In this document: one piece after another, positions 1 through 6,306 of the stretch
How positions within the stretch are numbered: the stretch's first letter is position 1
Layout: every line of letters begins with the position of its first letter
Source: an uncultured bacterium
Lineage (GTDB): Bacteria; Patescibacteriota; Minisyncoccia; CAIUEV01
Reading direction: 5' to 3'
NCBI GenBank assembly: GCA_903898335.1
Contig: CAIUEV010000114.1
Coordinates: forward strand, 1 to 11,307
DNA length: 11,307 nt
Position numbers and translations under genes: made by a program
The notes under the pieces: generated by a model
The model's input: only the letters and a program-made list of their open reading frames with translations
What the model was told of the DNA's origin: nothing
Databases searched by the model: none

Positions 1-52
1 CTTATTGCTATTGACATTGGCATTGCTGTTAGAATTGCTATTCTTGTTGTCG
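1..52 (-). repeat. Degenerate simple repeat encoding an Asn/Ser tract
   Basis: On the minus strand this stretch is a run of AAY and AGY/GYN codons giving alternating Asn-Ser/Ala/Val at the end of the visible LCP protein. It is imperfect at the DNA level, with mixed third positions, so it looks selected as a flexible linker rather than being a fresh microsatellite. Similar Asn-rich linkers occur in the two pilin-peptidase proteins. Confidence 0.45.
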
Positions 53-1212
53 CTTTTCTTTTTTAATTCATCTTGAGTTTTCGGTTCGCTAACATAATCG
101 TAGCCGTTGGCGTCGGTTGGCACGATACTTTTAACCGCCTCCTCGTTGAAGATATTTTCACAGAGCTGTTTGATCTGATCGAAGTTGCCACCCTTGGGGA
201 GTAAAATGTAAGCCGGTCCGTCGTTTGTGTCGATGGTGGTTGAGTAAAGAAGCCCGTCTTTACCGTTGTCGATAACTTTATGAATGATGCCCGGGTTGTC
301 CATTTTTTGATAGATGCCGAACATTTTTTGCATTTCCCACGGTTCCATGGTGGTCTTAACATTGTCTCCAACTATGTCAAACAGGCCGTTAACCTTTGAA
401 AAGTCGGTTAAGGTTCCGGTCGAGAGAGCTTTATCTTTCATGGCGATAATGACCTCTTGTTGCCTTCTGGCTCGGTCGAAATCGCTTGAATTGTAACGGG
501 CTCGAGAATAACAAAGGGATTGTTCCCCATTAAGTTTGACATCGCCGGCCGGTAGTGAGAAAATCCCACCGCATTCATTGCCTTCAACAAACTGAGAGCT
601 TTCGCTGAAAGGTTTGTCCAGATGAACGACTACGCCGTCCAAGGTGTTAACTATGTCTCGTAAAGCTTGAAAATTTGCCGTTGCTACGTAATGGATTGGG
701 AGTCCGGTAACATTTTCAATGACCTGCTTCATGAGCTCCATTCCTTTTCCCTCTCCGGCCGATTCGCCCAAGCTGGTTGCCGAATTTATTTTTCTCTCTC
801 CGTGCCCCGGAATAGCGACATGCAAGTCTCGAGGAATGGAGATCATAGCGATTTTATTGTCGTTCGGTTTGACGCTGACAATCATAATAGTGTCGGAAAG
901 GAGACTCCCTCCGGGCATATTGCTGCCGCGCATTCCCAGAATCAGGAAGTTTATACGACCCTCCTCAACACCCTTCAAGTCCTCTTCTCCTTTAAATAGA
1001 CCACCTAAAAGACTTCCGTCACCGGTCGAAATCTTATTAAACAGGCTTGAAGCTTTGTAATAAGTGAAACCGCCGATTCCGGCCAGTAAAACAACGGCGA
1101 TTACAAGTGAAATTTTGAATTTGCGTGATTTCCAAAATCGAGTTGGGACTGACGTTTCTTCGCCAGCGATTTCGCTTGTCGTATCCTCTTTTTTGAGGGA
1201 ATAAAAAGCCAT
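1..1212 (-). CDS. LytR-CpsA-Psr (LCP) family protein, C-terminus cut by the window edge
   Basis: The 404 codons read from ATG at 1212 to the left edge without a stop, so the gene is partial. LCP proteins are membrane-anchored enzymes that transfer undecaprenyl-linked glycopolymers onto peptidoglycan or other envelope acceptors; the exact substrate here is unknown. A cytoplasmic N-terminus of about 32 residues is followed by one membrane helix (about 33-51) and an extracytoplasmic LCP domain (about 85-265). Family motifs are visible: SDT at 106-108, SIPRD at 125-129 (Arg128 and Asp129), SRAR at 235-238 and DFDRARRQQ at 244-252. After about residue 385 the chain becomes Lys- and then Asn/Ser-rich up to the edge, a linker also seen in other exported proteins here. 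It lies 69 bases downstream of the recombinase gene on the same strand, with a possible promoter of its own. Family assignment is firm; the length and nature of the missing end are unknown. Confidence 0.9.
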   Translation of the reverse strand, partial: MAFYSLKKEDTTSEIAGEETSVPTRFWKSRKFKISLVIAVVLLAGIGGFTYYKASSLFNKISTGDGSLLGGLFKGEEDLKGVEEGRINFLILGMRGSNMPGGSLLSDTIMIVSVKPNDNKIAMISIPRDLHVAIPGHGERKINSATSLGESAGEGKGMELMKQVIENVTGLPIHYVATANFQALRDIVNTLDGVVVHLDKPFSESSQFVEGNECGGIFSLPAGDVKLNGEQSLCYSRARYNSSDFDRARRQQEVIIAMKDKALSTGTLTDFSKVNGLFDIVGDNVKTTMEPWEMQKMFGIYQKMDNPGIIHKVIDNGKDGLLYSTTIDTNDGPAYILLPKGGNFDQIKQLCENIFNEEAVKSIVPTDANGYDYVSEPKTQDELKKKSDNKNSNSNSNANVNSNK

Positions 1213-1233
1213 CTTGTTGTCGTTATTTTTAAA

Positions 1234-1262
1234 AAATTAACACCTTCTGAGGGTAAAATCAA
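1234..1262 (-). promoter_or_regulatory. Possible sigma70-type promoter for the LCP gene
   Basis: Read on the minus strand, TTGATT (1262-1257) and TAATTT (1239-1234) are separated by 17 bases in the 69-base gap between the recombinase stop and the LCP start. Transcription would begin near 1227, leaving a leader of about 15 bases. The gap is A/T-rich, so a chance match is possible, and read-through from the recombinase gene is equally likely. Confidence 0.35.
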
Positions 1263-1281
1263 TAAAAAAAAATAGCAAACG

Positions 1282-2220
1282 TTATTTTTCTCCTTTTTTC
1301 TTGCGATGGAACTCTTCGTGAATCTCCTTTAAGTGCTTGTCGGTTATGTGGGTATAAACTTGGGTTGTGCTGATTGAGCTGTGACCGAGAAGCGCTTGGA
1401 CGGAACGGATGTCGGCGCCGTTTCTCAGTAGATCGGTGGCAAAAGAATGTCTCAGGGTGTGGGGATGGATATCCTTGGTTATGCCGGCTCGAGAACTGTG
1501 TTTTTTGACTATTCGTTGAACGGTTCGCACACTCAGTCGCAGGGTGGAATCGTCTTTAGTCTTGTGATGACGAACAAAGAGAGCTTCGTCTGTGTCCGTT
1601 CTTTTCTTGAGATACATGTAAAGAGCTTTTTGGGCCGCCTCTGACAGAAAAACCACTCTTCTTTTTCCTCCTTTTCCTTTGACGGTAAATTCATTGTTGG
1701 TAAGAGAAAAATTTTCTCTGTTGAGTGAGGCGAGCTCGGAGACTCGCAGCCCGGAAGAAAAAAGAATTTCCAGAATAGCCCTGTCTCTGAGACTGTCCAG
1801 GTTGGTTCCTTTTGGAGAAGCCAAAAGTCTTTCAATTTCCTCTCTCTCAAGGAATTCAATTTCTTTCCTTTCTGTTTTGCCCAGTTCAATTTTCTCGGGG
1901 GTTGGTACGGGCAGTCCTTTTTTGGCAACATACTTTAAGAAACCGCGAAGAGCGATAATGTGATAATCCTGAGTGATTTTTTTTAGCCCCACTTCCCCTT
2001 CTTTGGCCACCCGATTAAGAAAAATACGATACTTTCTGATGCAATCGTCGGTCAGGTCGCCTATGTCGCTTTCTTCCTTTTTAATAAACTCATTAAGCCA
2101 TCGAATAAACCGATCGAGATATCGGTCATAATTGACCAACGTTTTGGGAGCGCGATTTCTTTCTATTTCCAGATACTCCAAGAACTCATTTTTTAGTTCG
2201 GACAGGGTTTTGGTTTTCAT
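1282..2220 (-). CDS. Xer-type site-specific tyrosine recombinase (XerC/XerD family)
   Basis: This complete 312-residue protein is close in size to XerC/XerD (about 300). Xer enzymes resolve chromosome dimers by strand exchange at dif sites. An N-terminal SAM-like core-binding domain (about 5-105) precedes the catalytic domain (about 120-305). All catalytic residues are visible: Arg159 in SGLRVSEL, Lys183 in KGKGGK, His254 and Arg257 in HPHTLRHSF, His280 in LLGHSS and the nucleophile Tyr289 in QVYTHI. The spacing from His254 to Tyr289 matches E. coli XerD (H244, R247, H270, Y279). The length and compact N-terminus argue against a phage or ICE integrase, which usually carries an extra arm-binding domain. 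I cannot tell XerC from XerD, and many reduced genomes use a single Xer protein. The start at 2220 is preceded by an A-rich leader without Shine-Dalgarno and lies 30 bases past the tRNA-Gly 3' end, so the two may be co-transcribed. Confidence 0.93.
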   Translation of the reverse strand: MKTKTLSELKNEFLEYLEIERNRAPKTLVNYDRYLDRFIRWLNEFIKKEESDIGDLTDDCIRKYRIFLNRVAKEGEVGLKKITQDYHIIALRGFLKYVAKKGLPVPTPEKIELGKTERKEIEFLEREEIERLLASPKGTNLDSLRDRAILEILFSSGLRVSELASLNRENFSLTNNEFTVKGKGGKRRVVFLSEAAQKALYMYLKKRTDTDEALFVRHHKTKDDSTLRLSVRTVQRIVKKHSSRAGITKDIHPHTLRHSFATDLLRNGADIRSVQALLGHSSISTTQVYTHITDKHLKEIHEEFHRKKKGEK

Positions 2221-2250
2221 GAAACTTTTTTATTTTTCCGAAAAACTTTG

Positions 2251-2322
2251 AGCGGGTAACGGGATTCGAACCCGTCTCACCAGCTTGGAAGGCTGGGATA
2301 ATAGCCACTATACGATACCCGC
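2251..2322 (-). tRNA. trnG: tRNA-Gly (anticodon UCC)
   Basis: A 72-base cloverleaf can be folded by eye on the minus strand. The acceptor stem pairs GCGGGTA with TACCCGC and the discriminator base is T. The anticodon stem CCAGC/GCTGG encloses the loop CTTCCAA with anticodon TCC, which reads glycine GGA/GGG codons. The T stem ACGGG/CCCGT encloses TTCGAAT. The D stem is weak, with three pairs and one mismatch. The 3' CCA is not encoded (CAA follows), so it must be added after transcription. The gene precedes the Xer recombinase on the same strand and is divergent from the secretion-related operon. Confidence 0.96.
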
Positions 2323-2352
2323 AGATTTTCAAGATTGAACCTTAAGCCCAGC

Positions 2353-2378
2353 ATTATATATTTTTTTAAGGTGAGCAA
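2353..2378 (-). promoter_or_regulatory. Possible promoter for tRNA-Gly
   Basis: On the minus strand a perfect TATAAT (2358-2353) lies about 31 bases upstream of the tRNA 5' end, a good distance for a -10 box with a short leader. The only -35-like sequence, TTGCTC (2378-2373), sits at a short 14-base spacing, so the -35 assignment is weak. Confidence 0.35.
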
Positions 2379-2391
2379 GCTTAAACTTATT

Positions 2392-2419
2392 TTGAATTAA
2401 CAAAAGTCTACTTTAAAAT
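2392..2419 (+). promoter_or_regulatory. Possible sigma70-type promoter of the VirB6/pilin operon
   Basis: TTGAAT (2392-2397) and TAAAAT (2414-2419) are separated by 16 bases, immediately upstream of the first gene of the plus-strand cluster. Predicted transcription start is near 2426, only about 12 bases before the ATG, so the first message would be almost leaderless. This agrees with the absence of a Shine-Dalgarno sequence there. The 115-base divergent gap 2323-2437 would hold this promoter and the tRNA promoter back to back. Confidence 0.45.
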
Positions 2420-2437
2420 TAGTTCAAACAACAAAGT

Positions 2438-5083
2438 ATGGAAATGGAACAGAAAAGAAAAAGAAAAATCAGACCGAGTTTCAAACGGTTGGCTTTAGCG
2501 GCTATGTTATTTTTTTTATTGCCGATTTTTTCTCCGTTTGCTCTGGCCGATGAAGGCGTAACTCCGTCTAAAAACGGCGGGGCTTGGACGCGAAGCGCGG
2601 TGACGGCGGGCAACGAGCAGCTGATCGGTTTGACTTACAGCTTGAGAACATTGCTTTGGACGGCCGGTGTGGTTCTCGAATCCTCGGAGTTGGCCTTGAC
2701 CAGGGTGGCGGACATTACTTTTTATCAAGAAAATCCGATTGGCGGTTTCTATAAAAATCCCGACGTAGGAGCCAAATCCGGTGTGAGTAGCGAGCGGGGC
2801 GGCTGGAATATAATAAAAGAACTATGTAATTTTATTCTCATTATCATTCTTCTATTTATCGCCTTTGGGACGATTCTTCGAGTGGAGAGCTATAATTATA
2901 AATACCTATTGGTCAAGCTGGTGGTGGCAGCCTTACTTATAAATTTTAGCGGGGTAATCGCCGGTATTATTTTGGATTTCTCTCATATAATTATGGGCTC
3001 CAACATTTTTGCGGAAAAGATGACCGACATCGGGCGAATTTTACAGGAGAATTCCAAGGTTATCGAGTCTTTTCAGCAAAATGCCGACCTGAGCGACTTG
3101 CGCGGAGTCAGCGAAGAACTGGCGAAGAACAATATTACTCGAACCATTTCTCGGGTCAACGTGAATTTGATTCTTGCCTCCGTTTTGATGTTTATTCTGG
3201 GCATCACCATTCTTTCGGTTGCTCTGTTTTTGATCATTCGAACCGTTAGTCTGTGGTTTCTGTTTACTTTATCCCCATTGGCTTTTGTCTTGCATATACT
3301 TCCCCACACCAGAATTGCCAGTCTTAAATGGTGGGATGCTTTTTTGCGCAATGTTTTTTCCGGCCCGCTACTGTTCTTCTTTCTTTATTTAACTGTTTCC
3401 ATTTCCAAGAAGCTGGATATCTATTCTAACAGCGTGTTGGGGTCAAGAAATAATGAGAGCTTTATCCTGTTCTCCAGCCCCGGCAATTTCCTGGATTATC
3501 TGTTTTTGGTGGTATTGCTCTGGGTTAGTGTTTTTCTATCGCACTCTCTTTCGATAGCGGGATCAATGCAAGTGGTCGGTTATTTCAGAAACGCTTCGAG
3601 GGGAGAGGGTGGATTCAAGGTAATTTCGAAACTGATGGACTCCGGCGGTGCGGCTCTTGAGGGAACGCGAGTCGGTAAAGCGATCAATAAATGGACAGGA
3701 CCGCCATTGCAACTCAAAAGCGATTTGAAAGGTCCATTTGCGGGTGGAATGACCAGAGATATTGCGGCCGGTGGAGCCGGTGGCCCCGGCGGATTGGCTC
3801 AAGATCGAGGCAACTTTAGAACCGCTCTCAAGGAGCAATCGGCGGCGACCAGAAAAGCGTTGGAATCTTTACTTAATCCTTCGGCGGTCGGTCGAGCTAT
3901 CTCCATAGTGGAATCAAAAAGACAGGGTGTCGGTTTGGGTCAGCTGGGGGGAAATATCGATCAAATAGGCAAAGTCGCGAGCTTAAGCGTTAATGATCCT
4001 TCGGAATTTCTTAGAACTCTTTGGAAAAAATTCGAACCGTCTCAAAAGCCGACTGGCAGTTTCTGGAAGGACGCAAGAACTTTAAATGAGGAGATTAATC
4101 GTCAAATTGATTCGCAGGAGAAAGTTAGAGCCACTTTTAATGATATGGGGGTGGGCAGAGACAAAATTCAGGAATTTAAAGCTAAAGATCTTGAAGAAAG
4201 GGAGGCTCAAATATACAAGATGGCTTGGACCGGCGGTCTGGGTGATTATTTCAACAATAAATTGGGTAAAGCCTACAACAAGGAGGCCTTGGCCGGTTAC
4301 TTGAAGGGCAGCTTTGGGGAGAAAAGAGGGGCCGAGGTGGCGGAAAAATTGAAAATGATTGGTGAGACAAAGAAAGATCCCAGCCTCAATGTTACTTCCT
4401 GGAGTGAGAATAAAGGCCGCTTCGAGGTGACAGCCAAACCGCAAGAGACAACGAAAATAGAAGCCAAAGATTTGAAAAAATTGACACCGGACAGTATCAC
4501 GGAGAGGAACGAGAAAGGCCAACACGTCGGCTTCAATGAAGCGGGTAAGCAGATGCTGAAGCAAATGACGGGTGAGTATATGAAAGAAATCGAGAATATG
4601 AGAGAAGACACGAGGAAAGCTATTTCCGATGCCTTTAAAAATTCTCAAAAAGAAATTTCCAAAGAATTCGCCATCAAAATTGTTGACAACGCTCAGATGA
4701 AGGGAAGATTTAATGTTCAGGAGCTGCAAGCCCCCGGAGCGCAAATCAGCTTGGGTCAGCAATTTTTGAACAAAGTCGCCGGTCGTGCTTTTGCCTCCAA
4801 GAGAATTGATACCGGCGGAGTGGCCGTGGCCGATACTTCTGGGGTTAAAACCGCTGTGGATAAAGGAAAGAAAGAGAGAAACTTCGGCGAAAACGTTGAG
4901 AGAATAAAAAGTGAGGGTCAGAGAAGACAGGAGGAAAGGGTCTCGGGTAGAAGTTTCGCCGGCAGAAAAGATGAAGTTGACGATCTGGACTTAATCAAAC
5001 CGAATGAGAGCAAGGGGCAGGATGTGACTGGACTAAAGGATAAACAGAAGTATTTAATGTTAGGAGTTAAAAAAGATGCTTAA
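2438..5083 (+). CDS. VirB6/TrbL-like polytopic membrane protein with a long soluble C-terminal tail
   Basis: This 881-residue protein starts with a basic N-terminus and a signal-peptide-like segment (17-37, ending FALA before DEG). Hydrophobic segments follow at about 127-147, 157-182, 240-265, 268-288, 305-322 and 351-378, making six membrane helices. The segment LWFLFTLSPLAF (272-283) resembles the conserved helix of TrbL/VirB6 proteins, which form the inner-membrane platform of type IV secretion systems. Residues 386-881 form a charged tail of about 500 residues: a Gly-rich patch (442-452), then Lys/Glu-rich, probably helical sequence. That tail is much longer than classical VirB6 (about 300 residues in total), although extended VirB6 proteins are known. 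It heads a five-gene plus-strand cluster with two VirB2-like pilin-domain proteins. No VirB4 or VirD4 lies in the window. The assignment rests on topology, the SPLAF-type segment and neighbours. Met3 is an alternative start. Confidence 0.7.
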   Translation: MEMEQKRKRKIRPSFKRLALAAMLFFLLPIFSPFALADEGVTPSKNGGAWTRSAVTAGNEQLIGLTYSLRTLLWTAGVVLESSELALTRVADITFYQENPIGGFYKNPDVGAKSGVSSERGGWNIIKELCNFILIIILLFIAFGTILRVESYNYKYLLVKLVVAALLINFSGVIAGIILDFSHIIMGSNIFAEKMTDIGRILQENSKVIESFQQNADLSDLRGVSEELAKNNITRTISRVNVNLILASVLMFILGITILSVALFLIIRTVSLWFLFTLSPLAFVLHILPHTRIASLKWWDAFLRNVFSGPLLFFFLYLTVSISKKLDIYSNSVLGSRNNESFILFSSPGNFLDYLFLVVLLWVSVFLSHSLSIAGSMQVVGYFRNASRGEGGFKVISKLMDSGGAALEGTRVGKAINKWTGPPLQLKSDLKGPFAGGMTRDIAAGGAGGPGGLAQDRGNFRTALKEQSAATRKALESLLNPSAVGRAISIVESKRQGVGLGQLGGNIDQIGKVASLSVNDPSEFLRTLWKKFEPSQKPTGSFWKDARTLNEEINRQIDSQEKVRATFNDMGVGRDKIQEFKAKDLEEREAQIYKMAWTGGLGDYFNNKLGKAYNKEALAGYLKGSFGEKRGAEVAEKLKMIGETKKDPSLNVTSWSENKGRFEVTAKPQETTKIEAKDLKKLTPDSITERNEKGQHVGFNEAGKQMLKQMTGEYMKEIENMREDTRKAISDAFKNSQKEISKEFAIKIVDNAQMKGRFNVQELQAPGAQISLGQQFLNKVAGRAFASKRIDTGGVAVADTSGVKTAVDKGKKERNFGENVERIKSEGQRRQEERVSGRSFAGRKDEVDDLDLIKPNESKGQDVTGLKDKQKYLMLGVKKDA

Positions 5084-5115
5084 TTTCCAAATAATTCAAG
5101 TAATTTTATAAAACC

Positions 5116-6087
5116 ATGAAAATTATTGTAAACATTCCGGCCTACAATGAAGCTAAGAAAATCGGTTCGGTGATTAAAGATATCGCTCAAAAAAAGATTG
5201 CAGGCGTGGAAATGAAAATTCAGGTGGTGGACGACGGTTCGGTTGATGACACGGCCAAGGTGGCGAAGGAAGCCGGAGCCGACTATGTTTATGTTATGCC
5301 CCATCGCGGCCTCGGTTTGACTTTTAGGAGCGGGGTCGAAAAGGCCTTGGAAAACGGGGCCGATATTATGGTTAATATCGATGCGGACGGGCAATTCGAT
5401 TCAAATGATATCAAAAAGCTGGTCGAGCCGGTTATTTCTCAGCGAGCGGATATGGTCATTGCTTCAAGGTTTTCCGCCGACAAAGAATTGAACCCGCAAA
5501 GAATGCCGGCTTTCAAGAAGGTGATGAATATGATAATCGCCAAGACCGTCAGCTTTTTTTGGGGGCAAAAAATAGACGATTTGACTTGCGGATTTAGAGC
5601 TTACAGCCGGGAAGTTCTTCTGCGGCTTAATCTGAATCATCCTTTCACTTACACCCAAGAAACTATCATTGATGCCCTGTCGAAAAACTTTAATTTGCTT
5701 TGGATTCCGGTCAAGGTAACTTATTTTGAAAAAAGAAAATCAAGGATGACCGGCAAAATCTGGCTCTATATTTTTAATTCTTTGCGCATCATACTGTCCA
5801 TGCTCAGAGATACTAAGCCGATGAAATTTTTCGGCTTGCCGGCTCTAATGTTTATCGCTTCCGCCGGCATCATTTTTGCGGTTTTTTTGGTCTATTATTT
5901 TGCCAATTTCAAGGTGACACCTTTCAGGACTTGGCTGTCGTTGGCGAGTATATTGCTGATTTTAGGGCTACAGTTGATGGTTTTTGCTTTGATTGCCGAC
6001 ATGATTAAATCTCAAAGACAGATCAGTGAAGAAAATCTTTATTTGATAAGAAAAAAGAGGTACGGCCGTCGGGGAAAAACTAATTAG
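5116..6087 (+). CDS. Membrane-anchored family 2 glycosyltransferase (DPM1/GtrB-like)
   Basis: This 323-residue protein has a GT-A fold catalytic domain (1-230) with typical family 2 motifs: NIPAYNE at 6-12, VDDGS at 38-42, the metal-binding DADGQ at 89-93, TCGFR at 157-161 and YTQET at 179-183. A basic segment with RKSRM (207-211) follows. Two membrane helices (about 238-262 and 272-297) precede a basic tail. This layout matches polyprenyl-phosphate hexose synthases such as GtrB and DpmA, which move a sugar from a nucleotide donor to a lipid carrier at the cytoplasmic face of the membrane; the sugar is not predictable. The start lies 32 bases after the VirB6-like gene without Shine-Dalgarno. 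Its place between secretion genes suggests a role in surface glycosylation, possibly of the pilin-like proteins, but that is inference. Confidence 0.88.
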   Translation: MKIIVNIPAYNEAKKIGSVIKDIAQKKIAGVEMKIQVVDDGSVDDTAKVAKEAGADYVYVMPHRGLGLTFRSGVEKALENGADIMVNIDADGQFDSNDIKKLVEPVISQRADMVIASRFSADKELNPQRMPAFKKVMNMIIAKTVSFFWGQKIDDLTCGFRAYSREVLLRLNLNHPFTYTQETIIDALSKNFNLLWIPVKVTYFEKRKSRMTGKIWLYIFNSLRIILSMLRDTKPMKFFGLPALMFIASAGIIFAVFLVYYFANFKVTPFRTWLSLASILLILGLQLMVFALIADMIKSQRQISEENLYLIRKKRYGRRGKTN

Positions 6088-6099
6088 ATAATTCAGATA

Positions 6100-6285
6100 A
6101 TGGCTTTGGGTTTACAAATCGCGCTTGTTTTTGTGGCCGGCATCGGGGGAGGAATTTTTATGGGAGAAATCATCGGTGAGCGTTTGGGAAGCCGGCCGGT
6201 GGGAATAATAGCGGGGGTTCTTTGCGGAATAAGTCTGGCTTTTTTGTCCGTTTACAGACTGCTGAAAAAGGAAAAAAATATTTAG
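6100..6285 (+). CDS. Small two-helix membrane protein, AtpZ/AtpI-like
   Basis: This 61-residue protein consists of two hydrophobic helices (about 3-24 and 34-54) joined by GERLGSRP, with a basic end YRLLKKEK. The Gly-rich first helix, the xRLGSxP turn and the Gly-rich second helix ending in YRLLKK resemble AtpZ/AtpI (the ATPase_gene1 family, small accessory proteins of F-type ATP synthase). No ATP synthase gene is in the window, so the link is by sequence pattern only; any small helical hairpin of the envelope remains possible. It begins 12 bases after the glycosyltransferase stop and ends 21 bases before the first pilin-peptidase gene. This tight packing, plus the hydrophobic pattern, supports a real gene. 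No Shine-Dalgarno is visible. Confidence 0.65.
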   Translation: MALGLQIALVFVAGIGGGIFMGEIIGERLGSRPVGIIAGVLCGISLAFLSVYRLLKKEKNI

Positions 6286-6306
6286 TTTAAAATTCAAAAA
6301 TAAAAA

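Noticed and set aside
667..1060. Two overlapping plus-strand frames of about 110 codons in the left part.
   Set aside because: They are shadows of the minus-strand LCP gene, whose true frame is unbroken to the edge and carries the LCP motifs.
2251..2322. The tRNA as an attachment site of an integrated mobile element.
   Set aside because: No duplicated tRNA 3' segment was noticed in the window and the recombinase has the size and layout of Xer, not of an ICE or phage integrase. It is kept only as a low-scoring observation.
4082..4762. A 226-codon open frame on the minus strand inside the VirB6-like gene.
   Set aside because: It lies wholly antisense to the strongly supported VirB6-like frame and shows no motif; long antisense frames arise easily from this codon usage.
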